Shown piece by piece: positions 35,688 to 45,705 of a DNA stretch of 64,000 nucleotides (position 1 is its first letter; each line of letters starts with the position of its first letter). The stretch covers positions 144,752 to 208,751 of the forward strand of contig NZ_PSZM01000045.1 of NCBI RefSeq assembly GCF_002964975.1, given 5' to 3'. This DNA is from Apibacter adventoris (GTDB lineage: Bacteria; Bacteroidota; Bacteroidia; Flavobacteriales; Weeksellaceae). The notes under the pieces were generated by a model. That model did not search any database. It worked only from the letters and a program-made list of their open reading frames with translations, and was not told the origin of the DNA. Made by a program: the position numbers and the translations under genes.

Positions 35688-38270
35688 TTAAAATAAATTA
35701 ATTTGTTCTCCTTCATAATCATCAGATTTATCATCATTATTCTCTGATGTTTTTCCTTCTACCTCATCTTCTAATTCCTCTTCTGATTCTTCAATAATTT
35801 TAATATTTTTAATTTTTTCTTTGGATAATTGATTTCCTTGTGCTTTAATTCCTTTAATAGCAATAAATTCTTCTAAATTAACTATTTCTTGTTCTTTATT
35901 TTTACCAAAATTAATTTCTGCTATCAATTTATTTCCTGTACCAACCCATTCTATAAATGATTTAGGATTTTCTGAAATGAAAAAAATTTGAGAGTTTAAT
36001 GTATCTTCTAACAGAAATCTTTTTATATAATAAATGGACTTTTCACCCTCATAGTAAATACAACATATTGGTTTTTCAGGTTTCCATTTTTGTATAATTA
36101 AAAGATCTTCTTCAAAATGGTTTAATAAATCAAAGGTATTAAGCTTAGCAATACCCTTTGAGTTTATAGTCAATATTTTATCTGTTCCTTTAAATGTTCC
36201 CAAATAAGTTCCTCTTCCATCTACATTTAATCTTTGAATAGAATCATCAAACCAAATTTTTCTAGGTGCAAGCGTTGATACTCCCGTTTCTTTTAATTCT
36301 ATTTTTTTTACATAGTGTTTTGATACTATATTACCTTTAGATGCCCTTCCTTTAATTGCCAGTTCTGAAAAATCAACATCAAATTTCAGTTTTTTCACCC
36401 TCTGGCTAGGTTTCAAGTAAATTGTTACTACTTCTGCTTCTCCATTGGGATTTGCTGAAAAATACTGAATTTCTGATCCTTTTTCATTTGAGATCAAATT
36501 ATATTCTTTATCCCGGGTAATAGACGTTACAGGAAATCTTTTCATATACCAAGGACCTAATTTACCTACTTTATAAATTAAATTATAAATAGTTCTGTTA
36601 TCATTCTTTTTCCAAACTCCAACATAAATAATATTTTTCCCTACAAAAGTTTTAGCCTCTGCTTTAGTAACTAACATAGTTCCATCTTTTCGGAAAATTA
36701 TTATATCATCAATATCTGAACAATCAAATAAAAATTCATCTTTTTTTAAAGAATATCCTATAAATCCTTCTTCTCTATTTACATAAAACTTAATATTGGC
36801 AACAGCTACTTTTGCTGCATCTATAGTATCAAATGCTCGTATTTCTGTTTTTCTTTCTTTTCCTTTTCCGTATTTTTTCTTTATGTTTGTAAAATAATCT
36901 ATGGCATATTGAATTAAATTTTCTAGATTATACTTAGCTTCAGCTATTTTTCCTTCTAATGCCAATATATTTTCTTCAGCTTTTCCTAGATCAAAACGGG
37001 TTATTTTTTTTATGCGTATTTCTATTAATTTAAGAATATCTTCTTCTGTAACTTCTCTGATTAAATGTGATGTAAAAGGTTTAAGTTCTAAATCAATTGT
37101 AGAAATTACTTCTTCCCAAGTTTTAACTTCTTCTATATTGTGATATATGCGGTTTTCTATAAATATTCTTTCTAAAGAAGCAAAATGCCATTGTTCTTGA
37201 AATTCATCCAGTTCTATTTCAAGTTCCTTTTTTAATAAACTGACAGTATGATCTGTATTTTTTCGTAAAATTTGTGAAACAGAAAGAAATTCTGGTTTAT
37301 CAACATTAATAACACAGGCATTAGGAGATATAGATATTTCACAATCGGTAAATGCATATAGGGCATCCATCATTTTATCTGGAGAGACATCGTTTCCTAG
37401 GTGTATTAAAATTTCAACTTCCGATGCTGTATTATCCTCAACTTTTTTTATTTTTATTTTTCCTTTATCATTAGCTTTAAGTATACTATCTATTATAGAG
37501 CCCGTGTTGGTTCCATAAGGAATTTCACTTATCTTTAGAATCCCTTTTTCAGGATTAGACAATTTTGCTCTGGCTCTTATTTTTCCTCCTCTCTCTCCAT
37601 CATTATAATTAGATATATCTATTAGTCCTCCGGTTTGAAAATCAGGATATAAAACAAAAGATTTTCCTTTTAAATAGGCTATGATTGCATCAATAATTTC
37701 TATAAAATTATGAGGCAATATTTTTGTTGAAAGTCCTACTGCAATACCTTCTACGCCTTGTGAAAGAAGTAAAGGAAATTTAACCGGAAGATTTTCCGGT
37801 TCTTTATTTCTTCCATCATATGAAGGTTTCCAAATGGTTGTTTTAGGATTAAAAACAACATCTAAGGCAAATGGGGTTAAACGCGATTCTATGTAACGTG
37901 CTGCTGCAGCTCCATCTCCTGTATATATGTTTCCCCAATTCCCTTGGGTATCTATTAGTAATTCCTTTTGGCCTAATTGTACAATAGCATCGGTAATAGC
38001 TGCATCACCATGTGGATGGTATTTCATGGTATTCCCCACCACATTTGCCACTTTATTATAACGCCCATCTTCTAACTCTCTCATGGAATGGAGAATACGC
38101 CTTTGCACCGGTTTAAGTCCATCATAAACAGAAGGTATTGCTCGTTCGAGAATTACATAAGAAGCATAATCTAAAAACCAATTTTCATACATTCCAGATA
38201 TTTTCTGAATGCTTTCTTTGTTTTTATTGGGTGTTAATTCTTGTTTGTCTTTGTTATTCTCTTCTATCAT
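35688..38270 (-). CDS. parC: DNA topoisomerase IV subunit A
   Basis: This 860-residue type IIA topoisomerase subunit breaks and rejoins DNA to separate sister chromosomes. It begins with the breakage-reunion domain (MYENWFLDYASYVILERAIPSVYDGLKPVQRRIL), with the catalytic Tyr at about 125 in AARYIESRL. The coiled-coil gate is near 380-470 and a beta-propeller-like C-terminal domain follows (IKGRASKGNIVSKHYVKKIEL). The acidic tail is rich in Glu and Asp. The subunit B gene is 0.6 kb upstream on the same strand, and this pairing plus the absence of a GyrA box supports ParC over GyrA. Confidence 0.93.
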   Translation of the reverse strand: MIEENNKDKQELTPNKNKESIQKISGMYENWFLDYASYVILERAIPSVYDGLKPVQRRILHSMRELEDGRYNKVANVVGNTMKYHPHGDAAITDAIVQLGQKELLIDTQGNWGNIYTGDGAAAARYIESRLTPFALDVVFNPKTTIWKPSYDGRNKEPENLPVKFPLLLSQGVEGIAVGLSTKILPHNFIEIIDAIIAYLKGKSFVLYPDFQTGGLIDISNYNDGERGGKIRARAKLSNPEKGILKISEIPYGTNTGSIIDSILKANDKGKIKIKKVEDNTASEVEILIHLGNDVSPDKMMDALYAFTDCEISISPNACVINVDKPEFLSVSQILRKNTDHTVSLLKKELEIELDEFQEQWHFASLERIFIENRIYHNIEEVKTWEEVISTIDLELKPFTSHLIREVTEEDILKLIEIRIKKITRFDLGKAEENILALEGKIAEAKYNLENLIQYAIDYFTNIKKKYGKGKERKTEIRAFDTIDAAKVAVANIKFYVNREEGFIGYSLKKDEFLFDCSDIDDIIIFRKDGTMLVTKAEAKTFVGKNIIYVGVWKKNDNRTIYNLIYKVGKLGPWYMKRFPVTSITRDKEYNLISNEKGSEIQYFSANPNGEAEVVTIYLKPSQRVKKLKFDVDFSELAIKGRASKGNIVSKHYVKKIELKETGVSTLAPRKIWFDDSIQRLNVDGRGTYLGTFKGTDKILTINSKGIAKLNTFDLLNHFEEDLLIIQKWKPEKPICCIYYEGEKSIYYIKRFLLEDTLNSQIFFISENPKSFIEWVGTGNKLIAEINFGKNKEQEIVNLEEFIAIKGIKAQGNQLSKEKIKNIKIIEESEEELEDEVEGKTSENNDDKSDDYEGEQINLF

Positions 38271-38273
38271 TTA

Positions 38274-38783
38274 TTATACTTCTATCTGTTTACGCTGTTT
38301 TTCTTCTAAGAATTGTTGATTATCATTAATTACTTTATTTAATGAAAAGTTCAAGTCTTTAATTTGTTTTTTTGTTAAATATGAAATATCAAAATATATT
38401 TTAGTTTGTCCAGTTTGTACTCTTGTGCTAAATATATAAATTTCTAATCTTTTTTTTAATAAAAATTTATTTTTAATTGCAAATTTTTTAAGTTTTCTTT
38501 TAGGAAAATCTGATTGTTTTTCTCTTACTAAAAAGGTAGGGAAAAATGATTTTTCATTTTTTAAAATTAGTGTTTCTCCTTCACTATCATATTTAAAATA
38601 TGGGCATCCCAAATAACTCATATATAAAAGGGCTAATAAACTTATAATGACAATTATATCATCTTCTTTTTTTAGAATGTTAATATTTAAATAATTAAGC
38701 ATAAGGCAAATTAATAAAACTATAAGTAACATTATATTAATAAATGCTACTTTTTGTTTTATATAAGTATTCTGTAATTTCAT
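38274..38783 (-). CDS. small membrane protein of unknown function between parE and parC
   Basis: This 169-residue protein is not recognised. Two close membrane helices occupy about residues 12-31 and 41-58, followed by a charged, Lys-rich cytoplasmic region containing GETLILKNEKSFFPTF and RLEIYIFSTR. The latter gives a PH-like pattern of short beta strands. It ends 3 bp before the parC start and starts 69 bp after parE, so it is co-transcribed with topoisomerase IV. Its conserved position would be the best clue to a role, but none can be assigned. Confidence 0.6.
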   Translation of the reverse strand: MKLQNTYIKQKVAFINIMLLIVLLICLMLNYLNINILKKEDDIIVIISLLALLYMSYLGCPYFKYDSEGETLILKNEKSFFPTFLVREKQSDFPKRKLKKFAIKNKFLLKKRLEIYIFSTRVQTGQTKIYFDISYLTKKQIKDLNFSLNKVINDNQQFLEEKQRKQIEV

Positions 38784-38852
38784 AATTAGACTTTGAATAA
38801 TAATAATTAATTTATTTTGTATTTCTACTTTTAATAGTTAAAAAAGTAGATA

Positions 38853-40691
38853 TTATATATCATCAACCACTAAGTTATTTATGATAAATTCTTGTCTTGT
38901 TAATGTATTTTTCCCCATGTAAAAATCTAACAATTTATCAATAGATGTATCCTTTCCAAGCATAATTGGTTCAAGCCTCATATCTTTACCAATAAAATTT
39001 TTAAATTCATCAGGAGAAATTTCCCCTAAACCTTTAAATCTGGTAATTTCAGGATTTTTACCAAGCTCTTCCAAGGCTTTTATTCTTTCTTCTTCTGTAT
39101 AACAATACCGGGTTTCTTTTTTATTTCTTACTCTAAATAGGGGGGTTTGTAATATATATAAATGACCATTTTTTATTAAATCCGGAAAAAATTGTAAAAA
39201 AAATGTTATCATTAGAAGTCTTATATGCATACCATCTACATCTGCATCTGTAGAGATAACAACATTATTGTATCTTAAATCCTCTAAACTAATTTCGATA
39301 TTCAGTGCTGCTTGTAAAAGATTAAATTCTTCATTTTCATAAACAATTTTCTTAGTAAGCCCATAACAATTCAAGGGTTTACCTCTTAAGCTAAAAACAG
39401 CTTGAGTTTCTACATCTCTACTTTTAGTTATTGATCCAGACGCTGAATCTCCTTCAGTTATAAAAATAGTTGATTCAAGCTTTCTGGGTGATTTTTGATC
39501 ATTATAATGTTGACGGCAATCTCTTAATTTTTTATTATGAAGGCTAACCTTTTTTGCCCTCTCTCTTGCTAATTTCTGGATTCCTGATAGTTCCTTCCTT
39601 TCTTTTTCTGAGGTTATGATTTTCCTTTGAAGAGAATCTGCTACATCTTGATTTTTATGTAAAAAATTATCTAAATGTTTTTTTAAAAAATCATTCATAA
39701 ATGTTCGTATAGAAACCATATCCGGCCCCATTTCACTACTCCCTAATTTTGTTTTAGTTTGTGATTCGAAAACCGGTTCTATAACCTTTATTGAAATTGC
39801 AGCTATTATTGATTTACGTATATCTGAAGCATCATAATTTTTATTATAAAATTCTCTAATTGTTTTTACAAATGCTTCTTTAAAAGCGGTTAAATGAGTA
39901 CCTCCTTGGGTCGTATGTTGTCCATTTACAAATGAAAAATATCCTTCAGATTGAGATTTCTCACCATGGGTAAATGCTACCTCAATATCTTCATCTTTAA
40001 GGTGAACAATTGGATATATTATATCTCCTTCTATATTTTCTTGTAACAAATCCTGTAATCCATTTTCTGAATAGAATTCTTCTCCGTTAAAATATATTTT
40101 TAATCCCGGATTCAGATATACATAGTTTTTAAGCATTTTTTCTATGTATTCCTTTCTAAATCTATAATTGTTAAAGATTAAAGAATCAGGTTCAAATGTT
40201 ATTTCTGTACCTCTACGTTCCGTTGATTCTGTTTCTGGACTTTCTTTTACAATTTCTCCTCTTTGGAACTCTGCTGTACGTGTTACGCCATCTCTTACAG
40301 ATTTAACTTTAAAATAAGAGGAAAGTGCATTCACTGCTTTAGTACCAACCCCGTTTAAACCTACAGATTTTTTAAATGCCCGTGAATCATATTTTCCTCC
40401 AGTATTCATTTTGGATACTGCATCCTTCATTTTCCCTAAGGGGATTCCTCTTCCAAAATCTCTTATTTTTATTATATTATTATCTAAAGAAATATTGATA
40501 CGTTTCCCTTCTCCCATGACATATTCATCTATGGAATTATCTAAAATTTCCTTTAATAATATATAAATTCCATCGTCAGGAGATGAGCCATCTCCTAGTT
40601 TTCCAATGTACATTCCCGGACGAATACGTATATGCTCTTGCCATTCAAGAGTTTTTATATTATCCTCTGTATATTGTGATTGATTTCCCAT
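38853..40691 (-). CDS. parE: DNA topoisomerase IV subunit B
   Basis: This 612-residue ATPase subunit of topoisomerase IV has the GHKL ATP site: [13 protein letters not shown] (Asn-Asp), DFGRGIPLG, and [16 protein letters not shown] transducer domain follows with [12 protein letters not shown], then the Toprim domain with [16 protein letters not shown] and the metal site [15 protein letters not shown]. The C-terminal [18 protein letters not shown] is also standard. Its length is that of ParE; GyrB is slightly longer. It is the first gene of parE - membrane protein - parC. Confidence 0.95.
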   Translation of the reverse strand: MGNQSQYTEDNIKTLEWQEHIRIRPGMYIGKLGDGSSPDDGIYILLKEILDNSIDEYVMGEGKRINISLDNNIIKIRDFGRGIPLGKMKDAVSKMNTGGKYDSRAFKKSVGLNGVGTKAVNALSSYFKVKSVRDGVTRTAEFQRGEIVKESPETESTERRGTEITFEPDSLIFNNYRFRKEYIEKMLKNYVYLNPGLKIYFNGEEFYSENGLQDLLQENIEGDIIYPIVHLKDEDIEVAFTHGEKSQSEGYFSFVNGQHTTQGGTHLTAFKEAFVKTIREFYNKNYDASDIRKSIIAAISIKVIEPVFESQTKTKLGSSEMGPDMVSIRTFMNDFLKKHLDNFLHKNQDVADSLQRKIITSEKERKELSGIQKLARERAKKVSLHNKKLRDCRQHYNDQKSPRKLESTIFITEGDSASGSITKSRDVETQAVFSLRGKPLNCYGLTKKIVYENEEFNLLQAALNIEISLEDLRYNNVVISTDADVDGMHIRLLMITFFLQFFPDLIKNGHLYILQTPLFRVRNKKETRYCYTEEERIKALEELGKNPEITRFKGLGEISPDEFKNFIGKDMRLEPIMLGKDTSIDKLLDFYMGKNTLTRQEFIINNLVVDDI

Positions 40692-40790
40692 AACTTAGTT
40701 AAAAGCAAAAATACATTTTTTTATTATTATTTCAAATCTATATAGATCAAAAATAAACAAATTGTTTATTTTTTTAATATTTTATTCCTC

Positions 40791-41468
40791 CTATTTATCT
40801 ATTTTCTGGAGTTCCCTCAAGTTTATTTTTAACTTCCTTAATAAAATTCCATAGACTAACAAATAATAAACAACAACAAAAGCTATGAGAAAAAAACTTA
40901 TAATAATAAAAATAAGCATATATTTAGGAGAATGTATAGGAAGATGTACCTTTTCTATTTCATTACTATATCCATCTATAAAAGCTTTTCTAAATCCTCC
41001 CATAAAAGAATAATAACCTGTTAAAAATAAAATTATCATTCCTAAGAAAAAATTTACAATTATGAAAATATTTACAGTTTTCCTAAATTTTAGAATATTA
41101 TTTATAAATTCTTTCGTAGAGTTTAAGATATTAATTTTTTTGTAACATTTATAAAAATAGAAAATAAAAATAAAAGATATAACAATATTTACATAGGATA
41201 GATATTGACTTATTCTAGCATTTCTTAAATAATTTTCTTGAGCCTCAGCATCTAAATTATTCAAAATAGATTTATCTACAGAAGTAATAAATAATGATAA
41301 AAAAACAACTATAAATTCAATAATACTAATTATTACGATATATTTTACATTGTTAGTAGATTTTTTATTCAACATACGTATTAGTTCTGCCCGTGAATAT
41401 TTATGAGCAGAAATTTGAACTTTCTTCCATGATTCTTTTAAATTATCTAAATCTAAATCTTTATTCAT
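40791..41468 (-). CDS. membrane protein coupled to an ECF sigma factor gene
   Basis: The 225-residue protein has four predicted helices (about 42-65, 91-110, 131-155 and 185-210) and a soluble N-terminal segment of about 40 residues with LDNLKESWKKVQISAHKYSRAEL. It is not a recognised anti-sigma family: no Cys/His zinc motif is present. Its start overlaps the 3' end of the sigma factor gene by 8 bases, which means coupled translation. A role as a membrane-bound controller of that sigma factor is therefore the leading idea, with the N-terminal segment as the contact region. Confidence 0.6.
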   Translation of the reverse strand: MNKDLDLDNLKESWKKVQISAHKYSRAELIRMLNKKSTNNVKYIVIISIIEFIVVFLSLFITSVDKSILNNLDAEAQENYLRNARISQYLSYVNIVISFIFIFYFYKCYKKINILNSTKEFINNILKFRKTVNIFIIVNFFLGMIILFLTGYYSFMGGFRKAFIDGYSNEIEKVHLPIHSPKYMLIFIIISFFLIAFVVVYYLLVYGILLRKLKINLRELQKIDK

Positions 41469-41958
41469 CCTTATCCATAATTTCTTTTAGTTTAATTTTT
41501 GCCCTTTTCATCTTTACTCTTGCATTTACTTCTGTAATTCCTAAAGTTTCTGCAATATCTTTATATGGCAAATCATCTAAATAAAGTAATACTAATGCCC
41601 TATCTATCTCTGATAGCTTTTTTATTGCATCATATAAATTATTAATTTGTTCTTGTTTATCCGTATAATCTGTATCTTGAGAAATTTTATATAAGTTTTG
41701 ATCTATTTCCTGTGTATCTATTTTACGGTTTGATTTTCTAAAAAGAGTAATCGCTGTGTTTAAAGCCACTCTATACATCCAAGTAGTAAATTTTGAATTT
41801 CCTTTAAAACTTTTATAGGATTTCCATAATTGTAATACTATTTCCTGAAACAAATCTTGGGAATCTTCTTCATTGGTAGTATAAATTCTACATATTTTAT
41901 GAATAATCCCTTGATTTTTCTGTATTAATTCGGAAAATTCTGATTCAATTTTTCTCAC
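41461..41958 (-). CDS. ECF-type RNA polymerase sigma factor
   Basis: This 165-residue sigma-70 family protein has region 2 (ICRIYTTNEEDSQDLFQEIVLQLWKSYKSFKGNSKFTTWMYRVALNTAI), with the DLFQEI and FTTWMYRVA motifs. Region 4 (LSEIDRALVLLYLDDLPYKDIAETLGITEVNARVKMKRAKIKLKEIM) forms the -35-binding helix-turn-helix. Regions 1 and 3 are absent, as in ECF factors. It redirects RNA polymerase to a specific regulon. The overlapping membrane protein gene downstream is likely its partner. Confidence 0.92.
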   Translation of the reverse strand: MRKIESEFSELIQKNQGIIHKICRIYTTNEEDSQDLFQEIVLQLWKSYKSFKGNSKFTTWMYRVALNTAITLFRKSNRKIDTQEIDQNLYKISQDTDYTDKQEQINNLYDAIKKLSEIDRALVLLYLDDLPYKDIAETLGITEVNARVKMKRAKIKLKEIMDKDE

Positions 41959-42025
41959 TGCCTGATACTATAAAATATGTATAGAATTTTAAGTAGTTGT
42001 TACAACTGTATTATTTTTTTCTAAA

Positions 42026-43417
42026 TTAATTGTTATTCAAAACTTTACCTGGATTCATAATATTATTAGGGTCAATAGCGTTTTTTATATTTTTTTGAAT
42101 CTCCAAATTTGCTTTTGTAAATACAATAGGTAAATATGGTTGTTGTATAAGCCCTATACCATGTTCTCCGGAAATAGTTCCTCCTAAAGAATAAATATAT
42201 TGAAAAAGATCATATAATATTGCCTGAATAAAAGGATTATTATAAGAATTTTTATATTGGGAATGATTAAACCTAATATGCAGGTTACCATCTCCCGCAT
42301 GTCCGTAGCAAACTACTTTTAAATTATTTTTTAATGCTAATTGATGGACGAAATTTATTAAATCTGGTAATTTTGCCCTAGGGACAACTGTATCTTCTTC
42401 TATAGTATAACCATTTGCTTTAACAATTTCGGCAATTTTTCTTCGCATTTGCCACAATCTACTTTTATCCATCTCATTATCAGCAAAATATATCTCTTCT
42501 GTTGTATAATTTTCTAACACAGATATAGTCTTTTCAATTAATGGCATCAATTCTTCTTGAGATTCCCCATCAAAACTAACCAATAAATGAGCTTGTACGT
42601 TTTCTTGTAAAGGAATTGAATTATCTTCTAAATGAGCCATTGCCTGCTCCAGAGCATTTCGTTCCATAAGTTCTAAAGAACAAGGAAAAAGCCCGTTTTT
42701 GAATATGTCTGTTACTGCTTTTGCTGAATCTTCTAAATTATGGAATGGTATGAGAATCGTTATATCTGTTTTAGGTTTAGGAATTATTTTCAATATCGCC
42801 TTTGTTACAATTCCTAAAGTTCCTTCACTACCTATAAACAATTGAGTTAAGTTATATCCTGTTGAATTTTTTAGCGTATTAGCACCTGTCCAAATTATAT
42901 CTCCATTTGGAAGTACCACTTCAAGATTTAATACAGAAGCTGATGTAACGCCATATTTTACTGCACGTAATCCTCCTGCATTAGTCGCTATATTCCCTCC
43001 TATAAAGGAACTTCCCCAACTAGAAGGATCGGGTCCATAAAGAAAACCTAATGGTTCTAAAGCTTGTTGCAAATGAAAATTAATAACTCCTGCTTCCACC
43101 GTTGCTTGAAAATTTTGAGTATCTATATCTATAATTTTGTTTAATTTTTCTATAGAAATAATTACCCCAGCATGTATTGGTAAGGCTCCTCCCATTTGTC
43201 CGGTTCCACCTGCACGGGGAGTAATAGGGATTTTATGTTGGTTGCAATATTGTACAATTTGTGATATTTGCTCGACTGTTCTAGGTTTTAAAACTATAGA
43301 GGGTAAAAATTTAAGATTTTCTGTATGATCATATGAATAATCAATAAGTGTTTTTTCATCATAAAAACACAAATCTTTTCCTAATAATTCTATAAAATAT
43401 GTAATATACTCAGGCAT
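42026..43417 (-). CDS. FAD-binding oxidase, GlcD/lactate dehydrogenase type
   Basis: This 463-residue flavoprotein oxidises a 2-hydroxy acid such as glycolate or D-lactate. The N-terminal PCMH-type FAD domain has the pyrophosphate-binding stretch ITPRAGGTGQMGGALPI near 77-93 and GGNIATNAGGLRAVKYGV near 150-167. The C-terminal FAD-oxidase domain includes CYGHAGDGNLHIRFNH and ISGEHGIG, both family signatures. No iron-sulfur partner domain is present. The gene diverges from the FecCD permease gene; no pathway partners are adjacent. Confidence 0.88.
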   Translation of the reverse strand: MPEYITYFIELLGKDLCFYDEKTLIDYSYDHTENLKFLPSIVLKPRTVEQISQIVQYCNQHKIPITPRAGGTGQMGGALPIHAGVIISIEKLNKIIDIDTQNFQATVEAGVINFHLQQALEPLGFLYGPDPSSWGSSFIGGNIATNAGGLRAVKYGVTSASVLNLEVVLPNGDIIWTGANTLKNSTGYNLTQLFIGSEGTLGIVTKAILKIIPKPKTDITILIPFHNLEDSAKAVTDIFKNGLFPCSLELMERNALEQAMAHLEDNSIPLQENVQAHLLVSFDGESQEELMPLIEKTISVLENYTTEEIYFADNEMDKSRLWQMRRKIAEIVKANGYTIEEDTVVPRAKLPDLINFVHQLALKNNLKVVCYGHAGDGNLHIRFNHSQYKNSYNNPFIQAILYDLFQYIYSLGGTISGEHGIGLIQQPYLPIVFTKANLEIQKNIKNAIDPNNIMNPGKVLNNN

Positions 43418-43512
43418 AAGTTATTTTTATAAAATACAAAATTAAGAATTTGAAAAAATAAACTCTTGTTTTTGTATATATAAAAAAAGACGGATTTTTT
43501 ATCTTTGTAACG

Positions 43513-44511
43513 ATGTTTTCAAAAAAATTTGTAATACGGTTACTATTAATAGCTTTAGTTTGTATTATTTTATTTTTTATTAATTTACTTACTGGATATG
43601 AAAACATTTCTATATTAGATTTATTTACTTCTCAGAATGAAACCAAAAATCTTATCATTTCTTATCGTTTTAATAAAACTTTAGCTGTAATTTTCGCAGG
43701 AATTTCTTTACCAGTAAGTGGTTTTCTTTTACAAGAATTGTTTAAAAATCCTCTGGCTGAGCCTTCGATATTAGGAATATCATCTGCTTCTGCTTTAGCA
43801 GTAGCTTTTTCTGTATTCTTAGGAGGTACACAATTAATAATTTCTTTTCAATGGCTTACAGGTTGGCTACTTATACTAAGTGCCCTGCTTGGTGCTTGGA
43901 TTGTATCTGTATTTTTGATATTTTTATCTCAAAGAATTAAAGAGGTTTCGACCTTTATTATTATAGGTTTTTTAATTTCATCATTTTGTGGTTCTCTTAT
44001 AAGCATTTTACAAATATATTCACAATCAGAAACTTTAAAACAATATACATTTTGGTCTTTCGGCTCTTTTGAAGGACTTTCTGGAATTCAAATTTGGGTT
44101 TATAGTATTTGTGTTATTTCTGGATTATTTCCAGCTTTTTTAGCAGTGAAAGAATTAATCGGTTTTTTATTAGGTAATGAGTATGCAAAAGTTTTAGGGG
44201 TAAATATGCATCGGTTAAAAGTATGGGTTGTTCTTGCTGTTTGTTTATTGACAGGAAGTACTACAGCTATGTTAGGACCTATAGTATTTATTGGTATTAT
44301 TATTCCTCATTTCTGCAGACAAATATGGAATCCTTCTGCATTATGGGCACAAATACTTTTAAATATTTTTTCCGGAATCGGTTTTATGCTATTCATTAGC
44401 CTTATTATGAGTTATACACTGCTTCCTGTTAACATACTTTCGTCCCTTATAGGGATTCCTACCATTCTATTTATGATTTTAAAAACACGATTCAAAAATA
44501 GTATGTATTGA
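43513..44511 (+). CDS. FecCD-type iron-chelate/cobalamin ABC transporter permease
   Basis: The 332-residue inner-membrane permease has about ten helices. Family features include YRFNKTLAVIFAGISLPVSGFLLQELFKNPLAEPSILGISSASALAV and the EAA-like coupling region GNEYAKVLGVNMHRLKVWVV, followed by GSTTAMLGPIVFIGIIIPHFCR. It would move an iron siderophore, heme or corrinoid from the periplasm. It overlaps the ATPase gene. No periplasmic binding-protein gene is next to it, so that subunit must be encoded elsewhere. It is shorter at the N-terminus than some homologues but has a complete core. Confidence 0.92.
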   Translation: MFSKKFVIRLLLIALVCIILFFINLLTGYENISILDLFTSQNETKNLIISYRFNKTLAVIFAGISLPVSGFLLQELFKNPLAEPSILGISSASALAVAFSVFLGGTQLIISFQWLTGWLLILSALLGAWIVSVFLIFLSQRIKEVSTFIIIGFLISSFCGSLISILQIYSQSETLKQYTFWSFGSFEGLSGIQIWVYSICVISGLFPAFLAVKELIGFLLGNEYAKVLGVNMHRLKVWVVLAVCLLTGSTTAMLGPIVFIGIIIPHFCRQIWNPSALWAQILLNIFSGIGFMLFISLIMSYTLLPVNILSSLIGIPTILFMILKTRFKNSMY

Positions 44512-45497
44512 AAACTAACAGTGCAAATATAATTCAGCTAGAAAATCTTTCAATAGGATATTCGAAACCTTTTATTTCAAATATAGATGCAAAAATAAAA
44601 AAAGGTGATATATTGTTATTAATTGGTAAAAATGGAAGTGGCAAAACGTCTTTTTTGAAAACCCTATTTAAAGAAATATCTCCACTGAAAGGTACCATTA
44701 AAATATTGGATAAAGATATAACAAAAATATCTGTTTCTGAATTAAGTAAACTAATTTCTGTAGTTTTATCTAAAAGTCAACTAAGCCCAGATCTTAGAAT
44801 ATATGATTTAGTCTCTTTAGGAAGATATCCATATAAAAAATGGTATCAAAAATTAACAAAAGAGGAAGATAAAAAAATTGAAGAAGTGCTGAACTTATTT
44901 GAACTTTACCAATATAAAAACTATTATGTAAATGAACTTTCTGATGGAAATTTACAAAAAGCTATGATAGCTCGAGCCTTAGTTCAGGATACCCCTATAT
45001 TGATAATGGATGAACCAACTTCTCACCTCGATGTTTCCAATAAGCTGGAGGTTATGAATATTATTCATTATCTAGCGAAAGAAAAAGAAAAAACCATACT
45101 GTTTACTTCCCATGATCTTTCTTTAGGTTTGAATGTAGCTGATAAACTCTGGATGATAAAAAATAAAAGTTTAAAAATAGGCTTTACCGAAGACCTTGCT
45201 AAACAGGAAGATATTTTAAATTATTTTGCTGGAAAATCTTTAAATTTTAATTATATTATCAATGAATATGAATTCACCCCTCATATAAATAAAAAAGAAG
45301 TTTCAATAGAAGGAAAAATCGAATCTATTTATTGGTTACGTAAAGCTTTGATAAGGAATTCTTTTTCTATTCATGAAAATGCACAAATAACTATTATCGG
45401 TAAAGATTCTTTTTTTATAGTTCAGAGTAATGAAACAGAATACACATTTATCTCTATAGAGGAAGTGATTAATTTTTTAAATAATATAAAATTATAA
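44508..45497 (+). CDS. ABC transporter ATP-binding protein for the FecCD permease
   Basis: This 329-residue ATPase partners the upstream permease. Walker A is GKNGSGKT (about 38-45), Walker B is ILIMDEPTSHLD (about 163-174), and the switch His is in LFTSHDLSLG. The signature is LSDGN rather than LSGGQ, a tolerated variant. It starts with TTG overlapping the permease stop (TTGA), so translation is coupled; no closer ATG exists. An extra C-terminal domain of about 80 residues (from about 250) with IESIYWLRKALIRNSF and FISIEEVINFL is present. Its role is unknown; it is absent from minimal FecE-type ATPases. Confidence 0.9.
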   Translation: MKTNSANIIQLENLSIGYSKPFISNIDAKIKKGDILLLIGKNGSGKTSFLKTLFKEISPLKGTIKILDKDITKISVSELSKLISVVLSKSQLSPDLRIYDLVSLGRYPYKKWYQKLTKEEDKKIEEVLNLFELYQYKNYYVNELSDGNLQKAMIARALVQDTPILIMDEPTSHLDVSNKLEVMNIIHYLAKEKEKTILFTSHDLSLGLNVADKLWMIKNKSLKIGFTEDLAKQEDILNYFAGKSLNFNYIINEYEFTPHINKKEVSIEGKIESIYWLRKALIRNSFSIHENAQITIIGKDSFFIVQSNETEYTFISIEEVINFLNNIKL

Positions 45498-45705
45498 TTT
45501 AGATATATTTATATATTTCCAATTTAATGTAAATTTTCATTACAATTTAATTTTATAATACAACTGTAATACCTAATTATAATTTATTTAGGTTACTTTA
45601 AAAAATAATAGGTGTACAATTTTACTACATCTACTTCTTATATTTATATATAGATTCATTTATTAATATAAATACAAATAATTTTACAAAATGACTTGTC
45701 CGTAT

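Noticed and set aside
43410..43607. 65-residue minus-strand ORF across the divergent oxidase/permease promoter
   Set aside because: It overlaps the permease start and consists of low-complexity AT-rich codons.
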